DNA of 64,000 nt from Panulirus ornatus (GCF_036320965.1 NC_092270.1:22246940-22310939), one strand, 5' to 3'. Counted from the first letter of the stretch, positions 12,111-25,695 are shown. A program made the numbers and translations. Notes: generated from the sequence alone by a model not told the origin.

Positions 12111-13743
12111 ACTACCACTACCACAGCACTTACTACAACCCTCACCACTACCACAACCACAGCACTTACTACAACCCTCACCACCACCACAACCACAGCA
12201 CTTACTACAACCCTCACCACCACCACAACCACAGCACTTACAACCCTCACCACCACCACAACCACAGCACTTACTACAACCCTCACCACTACCACAACCA
12301 CAGCACTTACTACAACCCTCACCACCACCACAACCACAGCACTTACTACAACCCTCACCACCACCACAACCACAGCACTTACTACAACCCTCACCACCAC
12401 CACAACCACAGCACTTACTACAACCCTCACCACCACCACAACCACAGCACTTACTACAACCCTCACCACTACCACAACCACAGCACTTACTACAACCCTC
12501 ACCACCACCACAACCACAGCACTTACTACAACCCTCACCACCACCACAACCACAGCACTTACTACAACCCTCACCACCACCACAACCACAGCACTTACTA
12601 CAACCCTCACCACCACCACAACCACAGCACTTACTACAACCCTCACCACCACCACAACCACAGCACTTACTACAACCCTCACCACCACCACAACCACAGC
12701 ACTTACTACAACCCTCACCACCACCACAACCACAGCACTTACTACAACCCTCACCACCACCACAACCACAGCACTTACTACAACCCTCACCACCACCACA
12801 ACCACAGCACTTACTACAACCCTCACCACCACCACAACCACAGCACTTACTACAACCCTCACCACCACCACAACCACAGCACTTACTACAACCCTCACCA
12901 CCACCACAACCACAGCACTTACTACAACCCTCACCACCACCACAACCACAGCACTTACTACAACCCTCACCACCACCACAACCACAGCACTTACTACAAC
13001 CCTCACCACCACCACAACCACAGCACTTACTACAACCCTCACCACCACCACAACCACAGCACTTACTACAACCCTCACCACCACCACAACCACAGCACTT
13101 ACTACAACCCTCACCACCACCACAACCACAGCACTTACTACAACCCTCACCACCACCACAACCACAGCACTTACTACAACCCTCACCACCACCACAACCA
13201 CAGCACTTACTACAACCCTCACCACCACCACAACCACAGCACTTACTACAACCCTCACCACCACCACAACCACAGCACTTACTACAACCCTCACCACCAC
13301 CACAACCACAGCACTTACTACAACCCTCACCACCACCACAACCACAGCACTTACTACAACCCTCACCACCACCACAACCACAGCACTTACTACAACCCTC
13401 ACCACCACCACAACCACAGCACTTACTACAACCCTCACCACCACCACAACCACAGCACTTACTACAACCCTCACCACCACCACAACCACAGCACTTACTA
13501 CAACCCTCACCACCACCACAACCACAGCACTTACTACAACCCTCACCACTACCACAACCACAGCACTTACTACAACCCTCACCACCACCACAACCACAGC
13601 ACTTACTACAACCCTCACCACCACCACAACCACAGCACTTACTACAACCCTCACCACCACCACAACCACAGCACTTACTACAACCCTCACCACCACCACA
13701 ACCACAGCACTTACTACAACCCTCACCACCACCACAACCACAG
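12111..13743. repeat. 36-bp minisatellite, about 45 units
   Basis: The unit contains accaccacaaccacagcac and ttactacaaccctc. Almost all copies are identical. A T/C variant (cactac versus caccac) marks a few, mostly near the ends, and one unit near 12237 lacks three bases. The array is open in one plus and two minus frames, reading His/Tyr/Asn-rich, Val/Arg-rich and Gly/Cys-rich peptides. That shows the openness comes from the 36-bp period, not from coding selection. Confidence 0.98.
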
Positions 13744-13905
13744 CTGGTCCTCACCCCAGACCCTCAGCCATACACGTCAGACCGGAGTTTGTGAGCGACA
13801 TTTAGTTATGCCACAAGTTAGTCTTCTGTGAACTACCACGGAAGTAACTTTAACATTATTAACATAACGTGGCCACTCTTGACCCGCCTCCTGCACTACT
13901 GTCAT

Positions 13906-14091
13906 TGTATATGGCCACCCCTGGCCCACCAGCACAAGGACTGGCCACTTCTGGCCCACCAGCACATGGACTGGGCACTTCTGGCCCACCAACACATGGA
14001 CCGGGCCACTCCTGGCCCACCAGCACATGGACCGGGCCACTCCTGGCCCACCAGCACATGGACCGGGCCACTCCTGGCCCACCAGCACCTC
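13906..14091. repeat. 31-bp minisatellite, about 6 units
   Basis: The unit carries ccactcctggcccaccagca and catggaccggg. Spacing between copies is 31 bp (for example 14006 and 14037). Confidence 0.95.
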
Positions 14092-14396
14092 GAGGGCTGG
14101 CGGCCACTTGTGAGCCACTTGGCAGGGTAGGAGGGGAGGGCCAGCTAGGGAGGCGGGAGGGGGGCCTCTAACTCAGCTTAAGTCGTCCATGTGGACGGTG
14201 ATGGACGATGAGGCCAGACCGTGACGATAGATGTATTGATTGGACGTTGGAGGAGAAGACATCGTCACCCACGAGACAAAGGAACTTAAACCATCGGGGA
14301 AAAAATCAAATCCCTACTTCCCTGGCGTCACTCTGCTCCCACAAGCACGTCCTAGGGACGCCTAACCTTGACTACAGAGACGAGGTAATATGATGT

Positions 14397-14612
14397 ATGT
14401 CCTACGACGCTGAGAACCTCCTCACGAACGCGTCGGATCAAGATCTGGGAGAACCCCAGGGCATGTGGATCTCCTCTCTCATGAACAGTGAGATGGCCAG
14501 CAGCTTCCACCCGCCAACACCAGAACTCTGGGGGACGCTTCAGCATCCACCCGAGAGCAATAACAATCTTATTTACCATATAGAGTGCCTACATAACGTC
14601 GTGCTAAAGTAA
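14397..14612 (+). CDS. Candidate short ORF, unrecognised
   Basis: An ATG at 14397 opens 71 non-repetitive codons with mixed residues (it begins MSYDAENLLTNASDQDLGEP). Third positions in the first 60 codons are mostly C or G. A second frame directly upstream (14208-14393) ends with a GAG|GTAATA donor-like site. The minus strand across 14352-14579 is also open for 75 codons, which weakens the case. No domain or family is recognised. It could be an exon, a mobile-element remnant or chance. Confidence 0.22.
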   Translation: MSYDAENLLTNASDQDLGEPQGMWISSLMNSEMASSFHPPTPELWGTLQHPPESNNNLIYHIECLHNVVLK

Positions 14613-14705
14613 TTAGGAACGTAGTGATGATTCAATCGTGTCGGGACGCCAGACCAGAGCACGATCAGGTCCGCTCCGCCTCTGTTGTTCCTGCTCATCC
14701 ACCCA

Positions 14706-15130
14706 GCTCATGGTGAGGTGTGGGTCCTGGTGACCCAGCATGGTGAGGTGTGGGGTCCTGGTGACCCAGCATGGTGAGGTGTGGGGTCCTGGTGACCCAG
14801 CATGGTGAGGTGTGGGGTCCTGGTGACCCAGCATGGTGAGGTGTGGGGTCCTGGTGACCCAGCATGGTGAGGTGTGGGGTCCTGGTGACCCAGCATGGTG
14901 AGGCACGAGTCCTGGTGACCCAGCATGGTGAGGTGTGGGTCCTGGTGACCCAGCATGGTGAGGCATGAGTCCTGGTGACCCAGCATGGTGAGATGCGACC
15001 TATTGATCCCAGATGAGTCATTTCTGAGCCCTGGTGACTCAGTGTGGTGAGGTTGGGGGACCACAAGTGAGTCAGTATGGTGAGGAGTGAGTAATGATGA
15101 ACATGGGTGAGTGACCATACACCTCACCAA
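14706..15130. repeat. 31-bp minisatellite, about 10 units plus degenerate end
   Basis: The unit carries cagcatggtgaggtgtgggg and tcctggtgacc. Copies become diverged after about 14990. The period is also 31 bp but the sequence is unrelated to the array at 13906. Confidence 0.95.
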
Positions 15131-15737
15131 CCCTCACACACCTCACCATCCTGGTTCACCATCATTGAGGATTATACTCACAAGATAGTGATGGCTGACC
15201 ACTTGTGAGCAGGACCCAGGTCCTTGTATGGATACACTAGCGTGTTGACTCTGTCTGTGGCGTCATTTCTCATCATCCCTGCGTTAACTACCGGGCATAA
15301 GACACAATCACACCATCAAGGTCTTGATAATATTAGTTATCTTGTGGATCATCGTAAGATAAGTTATCTTGGGTGTAGTTAAGTAGGGTGTACTCCTTCG
15401 TGTAGGGAGAGCGAACCCAGAAGTTATATATCTGGTTCTGTATTGAATCATGAATATGGCGCAAGAAAGACTTGGTCCAGACGATGAACATATAGCCTTC
15501 CTCTTCTCGTAAAGCTCTTTTGTGGTTGATTCCCAGCGATGGGAATATTTTCCCCGGGTTGTACACACGGGATATATCATGGACCATAAACCTCCACTGG
15601 AAATATGACTCGGTAGTGCTACCTCTTGTCTCATCCTTGTAACAAAGACATTAAGCTTTGTATTTACATAAAGTTGAAGATGTTATCTTTATTGTTTGTC
15701 ACCTCGGGTTCTCCAAGGTACCAGTGCCGAGATGTTA
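15131..15737. other. Unique stretch, nothing recognised
   Basis: A 108-codon minus frame (15308-15634) and an overlapping 84-codon minus frame in another phase have ordinary composition but no recognisable motif. They may be chance. Confidence 0.45.
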
Positions 15738-16425
15738 GTGTGGGGTAGTGTGGGTCATAACTCCGGCTCAGTGTAGAGTGTGGGGTAGTGTGGGTCATAA
15801 CTCCGGCTCAGTGTAGAGTGTGGGGTAGTGTGGGTCATAACTCCGGCTCAGTGTAGAGTGTGGGGTAGTGTGGGTCACACCTCCGGCTCAGTGTAGAGTG
15901 TGGGGTAGTGTGGGTCATAACTCCGGCTCAGTGTAGAGTGTGGGGTAGTGTGGGTCACACCTCCGGCTCAGTGTAGAGTGTGGGGTAGTGTGGGTCATAC
16001 CTCCGGCTCAGTGTAGAGTGTGGGGTAGTGTGGGTCATACCTCCGGCTCAGTGTAGAGTGTGGGGTAGTGTGGGTCATAACTCCGGCTCAGTGTAGAGTG
16101 TGAGGTAGTGTGGATCATAACTCCAGCTCAGTGTAGAGTGTGGGGTAGTGTGGGTCATAACTCCGGCTCAGTGTAGAGTGTGGGGTAGTGTGGGTCACAC
16201 CTCCGGCTCAGTGTAGAGTGTGGGGTAGTGTGGGTCATAACTCCAGCTCAGTGTAGAGTGTGGGGTAGTGTGGGTCACACCTCCGGCTCAGTGTAGAGTG
16301 TGGGGTAGTGTGGGTCATAACTCCGGCTCAGTGTAGAGTGTGGGGTAGTGTGGGTCATACCTCCGGCTCAGTGTAGAGTGTGGGGTAGTGTGGGTCATAC
16401 CTCCGGCTCAGTGTAGAGTGTGGAC
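15738..16425. repeat. 40-bp minisatellite, 17 units
   Basis: The unit carries tggggtagtgtgggtcataa and ctccggctcagtgtagagtg. Variation is concentrated at the cataa/cacac/catac position, so at least three unit subtypes are interspersed. Confidence 0.97.
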
Positions 16426-16556
16426 AAGCTTGAGTGATAGCCCCGGCTCAGACCAGCTCTGCAACGGCTCTGTCAGTGTTATTAATGTTCCCACACTTAG
16501 CATTGTGTGGTCATTCATTACAGTCTCTTGTACAGTATCAAATGATGTTACCTGGA

Positions 16557-16615
16557 GTATTATTATCATTATCATTATCATTATTATCATCATCATCATC
16601 ATTATCATTATAATT
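16557..16615. repeat. (ATT/ATC)n trinucleotide run
   Basis: Mixed ATT and ATC triplets. On the minus strand this lies at the 3' side of the LINE relic at 16616-17640 and reads as a GATAAT-type tail. Confidence 0.93.
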
Positions 16616-17640
16616 CTAAGTCTCTGGGAAGGACAAGGATAAGTTCATTAGTCTGTCTGGACTGTACGTAGCCAAGCAGCTTGGCAAGACCTTGCTGACT
16701 TCAAAAGAATCTTTCAAACGTAAAATGTAAGCAACATTTCTCTCGGGAATACAGTGGAATGTAAACAGCTTCAGCAGAAGCAGACCAATGGATCTTGTCG
16801 AAACTCTGGCTTAAAAGATGTCAGAAATAGACGAAACCTACTTGGAAATTTTATCTATAGAAACGTATATAAGGTCGATCGTCGGCTTGAAGATAAAGAT
16901 GTGTTACGACTTTATTTAAAAGAAATCTGAAGTTGACGTCAGCTTCTGTCACTGGTAAACCATTCCAGATGTTTACAACCATTTCTGAAGAAACTGAATC
17001 TTTGTCTCGTTCAAGGCAGAGCATTTGGTCATCATGATGAGTAAAACCCAGATGATGTGACTGAATTACTTGCTGATATCAAAGTTGTGTGAGTCGTTGG
17101 CCATTTTCAATACCTGTATTAGATCGCGCCTCGTTCATCTCTCTCTTTCTAAGGTATATAATCTAAGGTCTTCAAGATGGCTGTCATATGATCTGCTGCT
17201 CAGACCATGAATCATGTAGGTAGCTGGTCACTCGATGTCTCCATTACCTCAGTGTATCATCATCTCATGAAAAGTGACCAAAACTGAGGACAGTATTCAA
17301 GTTGTTGATGTTCGACTGATTAGGAAGAGTGGAAATAAGTTGTTCATACCTGAATTTGATAACCCTACCCACGAAGCCTAGAATTTCATTGACCTTTTCA
17401 AAATACTTCTACTCGCTACTTGATTGACTTTAGATTGACAGAGATAATCATACTTCCATCTTTTGTCTCATTTATGTTACTAAGGTCAAGTGGATTCCTA
17501 CTGTAGTTTCTCTTCTCGTATCTCCTGCCGATGGGTAAATGTTTGAACTCATCAATATCCAAATTCATTTGCCACCTGCAACCTCAGTCCAGCTGTGTGA
17601 GTGTCATGCTACAACCGGAGACGTCCAGGTTGGGTTGTAG
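16616..17640 (-). mobile_element. Decayed CR1/jockey-like LINE ORF2 3' half
   Basis: On the minus strand, translation in shifting frames recovers the C-terminal landmarks of non-LTR ORF2 proteins in order. They are a WQMNLDIDEFK block near 17570, a KDGSMIIS block, a VNEILGFVGRVIKF block, MIHGLSSRSYDSHLEDL with a following LERE segment near 17160-17210, RRDLIQVLKMAN near 17105, and VNIWNGLPVTEADV near 16950. The copy has frameshifts and in-frame stops, so it is dead. The upstream palm and endonuclease parts are absent. Its 3' side runs into a trinucleotide repeat at 16557-16615. Assignment to CR1 rather than another jockey-like clade is tentative. Confidence 0.8.
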
Positions 17641-17776
17641 TTGTATATCGTCGTTCAGTTATGTCTGTGAGTGTTGATACCTCACACCAGAGACCAGTGT
17701 AGTCCCACAGACCAGTCTGGTCCACATACTATTACTGTCTGTTGACGTCAAACACTGTTCTCCTGTCTACGCTAAC

Positions 17777-17777
<1 letters not shown>

Positions 17778-17834
<57 letters not shown>

Positions 17835-17838
17835 CACA
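17778..17838. repeat. (CA)n microsatellite
   Basis: CA run with one CGCA interruption. Confidence 0.97.
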
Positions 17839-18722
17839 GTTACCCCCACTCACCTGCCTCCGCTGGGTACCACACACCCAGCAGAACCCTCATCTTCCAG
17901 TCTGACTCTCCACCTCCAGTCATCCAAAGACCCTCACCTCCCTCATGACCTTCCTTCACACGCCCGTCTGGTGGTCTTCACGTCCCTACGGACCATCATG
18001 TGTGGCAACTTTATCCGTGGTCCTTCTGGCCATCTGTCATGTTCACACGACATGGCTGCAGTTATAAATCGAAGTGACGTGCAAGCCCCTACCTGCCCAC
18101 ACCCATCCCGACCCCCCACAACCCCGGGACACGCCACAACCAGCCACAGGTCACCACTACCTGTCTCACGGGAGGTCTTTCAAGGTCACCGATGATAGAC
18201 GTGTCAAGACCAGTATAGAACGAGTCTGAACTATGAGTTGAGTTGATGAGCCACGGAATTTATCACCGTTCTGGTAGCAGTTTGAGGGCGTATGTTGTTG
18301 AAGTCGACCACTGGAGGGTCATTAGCCCAGATTGGCCCACACGTGTACTCAGTTCTGGAATCCTTCGTGTTAAGTTGCTTCCTGAACCCGTGTCTGGCGC
18401 TCCCTATAATCCAACAATGTTACCTAAGACATTACCTCGTGCTTCTACGTAGCCTGGTACTGGGTCACGCGCCTCATGACTGAAATTTATGATATACATT
18501 ATTCCCTGGTCGCCATACATGTCCAGGCCGGGCATCGCCCTCACAACCTAGGCATATTACTCACAACACCAGACTAATGCTCCTCCCTAGTTGTCGATAT
18601 TATAACAACATACTTTCCTCTCTTCAACAACTCTTCAGGTTGTTACAAAGTATTGCTTGATACCAAGATAATGAGGGTAATGATGATACAGCGGAGCAAA
18701 GACGTTGTACTTCTTCATCCAA
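17839..18722. other. Unique stretch, nothing recognised
   Basis: Frames of 63-74 codons (for example 17971-18195 and 18243-18452) show no motif. A TATAAA lies near 18063 but no initiator or convincing downstream frame accompanies it. Confidence 0.5.
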
Positions 18723-19207
18723 CCAGTCAGTGAGGGTCATGACCCCAGACATGGACACCCCTGGAAGGATCATGAGGCCAGTCAGTGAGGGTCATGACCC
18801 CAGACATGGACGCCCCTGGTAGGATTATGAGGCCAGTCAGTGAGGGTCATGACCCCAGACATGGACGCCCCTGGTAGGATCATGAGACCAGTCAGTGAGG
18901 GTCATGACCCCAGACATGGACGCCCCTGGTAGGATTATGAGGCCAGTCAGTGAGGGTCATGACCCCAGACATGGACGCCCCTGGTAGGGTCATGAGGCCA
19001 GTCAGTGAGGGTCATGACCCCAGACATGGACGCCCCTGGTAGGGTCATTAGGCCAGTCAGTGAGGGTCATGACCCCAGACATGGACACCCCTGGTAGGGT
19101 CATGAGGCCAGTCAGTGAGGGTCATGACTCCAGACATAGACGCCCCTGGTAGGGTCATGAGGCCAGTTAGTGAGGGTCATGACCCCAGACATAGACGCCC
19201 CTGGGGA
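18723..19207. repeat. 55-bp minisatellite, about 9 units
   Basis: The unit carries gtcagtgagggtcatgaccc and cagacatggacgcccctgg. Copies start at 18726, 18781 and 18836. Scattered substitutions (gacacc/gacgcc, gattatg/gatcatg/ggtcatg). Confidence 0.96.
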
Positions 19208-19209
19208 AT

Positions 19210-19412
19210 CTGGAGCAGAGTTACCAGCTGTCAGGTGGCTGGGTCTGTCACAGTTGTGGTGCTTTACCTCAGCCCAGGTTGATGTCCACTTACATCTACC
19301 AACCAGAGGAAGGATGAACGGCTGGGTAGACCGCACGCCGTCTGACCGAGCCGTGTATCGAACCTGGGCCAGTGGATTAGAAGTCAACAAAGGTAGTCAC
19401 ACGATCGAGATG
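19210..19412 (-). mobile_element. Degenerate tRNA-derived SINE copy
   Basis: On the minus strand a B-box-like aggttcgatac lies near 19350. It is followed by a ggtctacccagccgttcatc block and then ggttggtagatg with aacctgggctgaggt. The same order of blocks occurs in the copy at 59106-59285. This layout (tRNA head, conserved body) fits a tRNA-derived SINE. The copy is diverged and its ends are approximate. Confidence 0.6.
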
Positions 19413-19825
19413 AAAAGAATATTAATAACAGAAATACATTCAGTTATACTGTAGCATCTCACACCACTGTAGCCTACTGTACTGTATATATGATTATGCT
19501 TCTATTTTCCCTGTAACTACAGTAGGTCCAAAGATACAGTCTTCAGGAGCATTACAGTAGCAACATTGCTTTAAGGCAAGCAGCGGTGCGTTAAATAACA
19601 ATACTGGAGCTGCGCTGCTCCATGATTTATGGCTGAGCCTCATAATACTGTATTCCAGGTTGGTGGTCCACGTGATACCTCACACCTCACACTCTCTTCC
19701 AGGCTCCACACTCCACCTCCCTTCCCCCTTCCAGAATACCCTTTAACCATGATTTGTCTCCTGGATTATGCTGGACTGGAGGTGTGAACTCGGGGCCAGA
19801 TATTACACATATAATGTTCCTCTCC
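19413..19825. other. Unique stretch, nothing recognised
   Basis: No frame longer than the shadows of the adjacent 24-bp array. Confidence 0.5.
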
Positions 19826-19960
19826 TTCCCTGCTATACACCAGCTCTGCTTGCCTGCTATACACCAGCTCTGCTTCCCTGCTATACACCAGCTCTGCTTC
19901 CCTGCTATACACCAGCTCTGCTTCCCTGCTATACACCAGCTCTGCTTCCCTGCTATACTG
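19826..19960. repeat. 24-bp minisatellite, about 5.5 units
   Basis: The unit carries ccctgctatacaccagctct. The last copy diverges into tatactgtcgctg. Confidence 0.95.
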
Positions 19961-20783
<823 letters not shown>

Positions 20784-21257
20784 ACCCCCGCCCCCATCTA
20801 AGGGTGCTAACGGTAGACAAAGATCATAAATTATATTTTATCGCTCATGTATAACTCACACCTGCTCTACCACATCTTCCCCAGCCTCACACTCCCTCTC
20901 TCCCTAGCCAGGTCCACTGACTCTACCATGGTCTCACAAGATACAGAAGCTCTTGTTCACCACGTCGGGGTCACACACCTCACACTGCTCACTAGCTGTG
21001 AAGTAAGATCTCTTACAACTGATATCAGTCGCCAGAGTGAGGCTTGATCACTCGCATCCCACAAGCTATACAAGTTTAGCAGACATGGTTCACTCACAAA
21101 CCAATACTTTGGTCAGTGTTGATACGTTTATACACGTGATGTGCCCAACGCGTTACCCTGTGGTGACGCAGACTGTGTCTCTGATAACGACGCTACTCGT
21201 TACGGTGTCACACGTTTAATTGTATACAAACATTAGCAAGAGATTTATTATAGCTCT
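20784..21257. other. Unique stretch, nothing recognised
   Basis: Two short plus frames (20847-21047, 21037-21219) without motifs. Confidence 0.5.
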
Positions 21258-21372
21258 TTGTTCAGCGTCTCATATGTTCAGCTTCTCAGTTGTTCAACGT
21301 TTTCGCTGTTCAGCGGTTCCTTTGTTCAGTGTCTTCTTTGTTCAGAATCTCAATTGTTCAGCATCTTAGTCG
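21258..21372. repeat. ~18-bp degenerate tandem repeat, about 6-7 units
   Basis: Copies are built on tttgttcagcgtctc-like phrases with substitutions in every unit. Confidence 0.85.
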
Positions 21373-21795
21373 TACAATATCTCAGTACTGTATTTCCAGG
21401 AAAGACACTTCCTGAAGCCTTGACTGTTCCATGACCTGTCTCTATGTACAGTGCTGGAAAATATCAAATATCACAACAACAAGAAAGTTAAAAATCGTAA
21501 AGTCTTTGGTAAAACTGTTGAATGATTCTGAGGCAAAGAGTCATATACGTTTTCAGTGAATATAAAAGTCTTGATGTGAAGAGCAGCATCCATGATCTGT
21601 GCCACTCTATGAAATACTATACTGGAACATACCTACAGGAAATCATTGTGAGCAAAATGTAAATGGAATTATAAAGAAAACTTTCATGTTTTGCAAGAGA
21701 TGGGAGGAGGGGAGGAAAGAGGTTTTAAGGGATAAGTACCTGGTAGATGTAATCACTGAGGATGGCGGTGGGGGAGGGAAAGCTGCGAGACCAGC
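21373..21795. other. Unique stretch leading into the GGA-rich array
   Basis: The first 60 codons of the 21599-21931 plus frame are non-repetitive but unrecognised. Confidence 0.45.
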
Positions 21796-21799
21796 AGTG

Positions 21800-22536
21800 C
21801 TGCTGGTGGAGAGGAGAGGAACCTGGGCCTTCTGCTGGAGGAGGAGGAGGAGGAACCTGGGCCCTCTGCTGGAGGAGGAGGAGGAGGAGGAGGAGGAACC
21901 TGGGCCCTCTGCTGGAGGAGGAGGAGGATGAGGAGGAACCTGGGCCCTCTGCTGGAGGAGGAGGAACCAGGGCCCTCTGCTGGAGGAGGAGGAGGAGGAG
22001 AGGAACCTGGGCCCTCTGCTGGAGGAGGAGGAGGAGGAGGAGGAACCTGGGCCCTCTGCTGGAGGAGGAGGAGGAGGAGAGGAACCTGGGTCCTCTGCTG
22101 GAGGAGGAGGAGGAGGAGGAGAGGAACCTGGGCCCTCTGCTGGAGGAGGAGGAGGAGGAGGAGAGGAACCTGGGCCCTCTGCTGGAGGAGGAGGAGAGGA
22201 ACCTGGGCCCGCTGCTGGAGGAGGATGAGGAGGAACCTGGGCCCTCTGCTGGAGGAGGAGGAGAGGAACCTGGGCCCTCTGCTGGAGGAGGAGGAGAGGA
22301 ACCTGGGCCCTCTGCTGGAGGAGGAGGAGGATGAGGAGGAACCTGGGCCCTCTGCTGGAGGAGGAGGAGGAGGAGGAGGAACCTGGGCCCTCTGCTGGAA
22401 GAGGAGGAGGAGGAGGAGGAACCTGGGCCCTCTGCTGGAAGAGGAGGAGGAGGAGGAGGAACCTGGGCCCTCTGCTGGAAGAGGAGGAGGAGGAGGAGGA
22501 ACCTGGGCCCTCTGCTGGAAGAGGAGGAGGAGGAGA
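21800..22536. repeat. GGA-rich minisatellite with variable unit length
   Basis: About 21 units of the core aacctgggccctctgctgg, separated by (GGA)n spacers of 3 to 8 triplets and occasional GAGAGG or GATGAGG. Both strands are open in several frames with Gly/Glu- or Ser/Pro-rich peptides. The spacer length variation points to slippage inside the unit. Confidence 0.97.
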
Positions 22537-22825
22537 TGGGAAGGCAGTGATGGGGGTAAGTTGGTCCACCATTCCTCCCTGGAAGTGTGTTAAGGACTGC
22601 TGCTTGTCTCCTCCACAGAGGAGTGGAAGATGTAATTGGAGGTAAACAAGCACAACTTGAGGACAATAATATGGACGATGAACACATGAACGAATGATAT
22701 CAGGAAACTGTGTCATGAGATATAGGTGTGGATGACGCTGTCAGGAGGCAGACATGTGGAGTGTATCCAGATCATCCAGCTGAGCTGACGGTATGAGATG
22801 TTGTCCAACACTGAGGAAGATGTAC

Positions 22826-23055
22826 ATTACTTGCCTCAGTTGTGAGGGAGTGGCAGGGGCTGGTGAGGAGGGAGTGGCAGGGGCTGGTGAGGAGGGAGTG
22901 GCAGGGGCTGGTGAGGAAGATGTACACTACTTGCCTCAGTTGCGAGGGAGTGGCAGGGGCTGGTGAGGAAGATGTACACTACTTGCCTCAGTTGCGAGGG
23001 AGTGGCAGGGGCTGGTGAGGAGGGAGTGGCAGGGGCTGGTGAGGAAGATCTGTGA
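22826..23055. repeat. Nested ~26-bp / ~52-bp repeat
   Basis: The subunit gagggagtggcaggggctgg is repeated six times. Three larger blocks also include gaagatgtacactacttgcc, so the array has two repeat scales. Confidence 0.93.
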
Positions 23056-23149
23056 TAGATGGTTGAAGTGGATCGTTGGGAACTTACATGATAGATGGTT
23101 GGTGAGATAGATTGTGTAGCAGTAGAAGGCGTGGTGTGTGTAGCAGGGT

Positions 23150-23385
23150 GGAGCCCGTCCCACGCCCGTCCCACGCCCGTCCCACGTCACGTCCCTTGTC
23201 ACGTCCCACGTCCGTCCCACGCCCGTCCCACGCCCGTCCCACGTCCGTCCCACGCCCGTCCCACGCCCGTCCCACGTCCGTCCCACGTCCGTCCCACGTC
23301 ACGTCCCTTGTCACGTCCCACGTCCGTCCCACGTCCGTCCCACGTCCGTCCCACGCCCGTCCCACGTCCGTCCCACGTCACGTAC
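23150..23385. repeat. 11-bp GC-rich minisatellite, about 21 units
   Basis: Alternating cccacgcccgt and cccacgtccgt units, with a recurrent cacgtcccttgtcacg insert at about 23186 and 23299. The insert spacing suggests an internal duplication of about 113 bp. Confidence 0.95.
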
Positions 23386-24354
<969 letters not shown>

Positions 24355-24393
24355 CCAGGCAGGTCCGGGCAGGTCCGGGCAGGTCCGGGCAGC
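24355..24393. repeat. 10-bp repeat aggtccgggc, about 4 units
   Basis: Three exact copies and one variant (aggtccaggc). Confidence 0.93.
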
Positions 24394-25059
24394 TGGGGGT
24401 TATGATAGACCATAGTGGAAGGTGTCTGAGGTAAGATGAATGTCTTCTTCTGAAGCTTGCAAGAAAAACGTAGCCATAAAAAGGCAATGGTAGCCTGCAG
24501 GAGTGAACTGTGGCTGGTCAAGGAGACTGGAACATACGAGGGTAGAGTGTTTATGAATGCAGACTGGATAGGTAGAAGACGACAGGGATAGGCGAAGGGT
24601 CTTGAACTATCCCAGGTAGTGGATGGTTATGGCGTGCAGTGAGAGGATAGGAAAGCCTTATGGCAGGGATAGGTTTGGTCCCTGAAGACGGAGGAGGACA
24701 ACACCTGCACAGGAGGGAAGAACTGGAGGTTTAGTGATCAGAAAAACTGCTTAACATACATGTGTGAGGCAGGACGATCATGACGTACACCGTGTGGGTA
24801 CAAGGCTGGGGCTGTGGGGTACAGGTCACAGGGTAGCGGGTACACTGACACGCTATACTGTTACAAGGATCCTACACGACCAGGTGGAGGCTGAGTTGTG
24901 CCACAGATGTGGAGCGATAGTCATGAACTGTGCCACTGGAGGCCAGGGTGTGGTGAGGTGGTCATGAATATTTACGTTAAAGTGTAATGAGTGACATGAG
25001 AGGGCCGGCAGAGACTGTGGTCTGCAGGGTGTGTTGCGTCCTGCACGAAGACTGGGAAC

Positions 25060-25063
<4 letters not shown>
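24394..25063. other. Unique stretch, nothing recognised
   Basis: Short frames only. Some purine-rich phrases resembling gataggcgaaggg recur loosely. Confidence 0.5.

Positions 25064-25144
<81 letters not shown>
25064..25144. repeat. (GA)n microsatellite
   Basis: Pure run of about 40 repeats. Confidence 0.98.
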
Positions 25145-25146
<2 letters not shown>

Positions 25147-25695
25147 TAGGGTGTTGAGAGGAGAGACAAGAGTATCCATTGTTACAGGATCAAACTGGAG
25201 ACTACAGCAGGCCACTGTAACATCTGAGGACAAGATGGATTTTGAATTTGTACTTGTTTTTTTGCTCCGATAATATAGTCAAGTTGGCCATGCTGACCGA
25301 GAATCACAGTGAGGTGTTAGAACGTGTCAGGTTGATACAGAGTTCAATGTAGTCTGATATTTCATGAATACAGAACAACGATGCTGAGGTGATTTACATG
25401 TGAAGATACAGTAATACATAAGATGAAATCGTCAGTCCTGGAATTATAAGTATGTAAGTAACACACCTACATAAGGCGTACCACTAATATAAGTAAAGTC
25501 TTTATATTTTGTAAGTAGTCTACTTTACGAAGTAGAGTCATGCTGTTGTAGTAGTGAGAACATGTAGGCTGACACTGTAGCTGTGAAACACGGTAATGAA
25601 TTTAACTGCCAGCTAACAAGGCAACTGTAGTCTCATTCAGGGTCCTTAATGCTGTTTAACTACTTCTGATTACAGTCCAACAGTTGCACCAGAAT
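25145..25695. other. AT-rich unique stretch
   Basis: No frame or repeat recognised. Confidence 0.55.

Noticed and set aside
11957..13831. 624-aa His-rich ORF as a metal-binding protein, and the opposite-strand Gly/Cys-rich frame as metallothionein- or keratin-like
   Set aside because: One plus and two minus frames are all open across the same 36-bp array. No reason favours one, and no promoter or conserved flank is seen.
21599..22716. Long Ser/Pro-rich and Glu/Gly-rich ORFs over the GGA array
   Set aside because: Low-complexity sequence open on both strands; spacer length variation would not preserve a selected protein.
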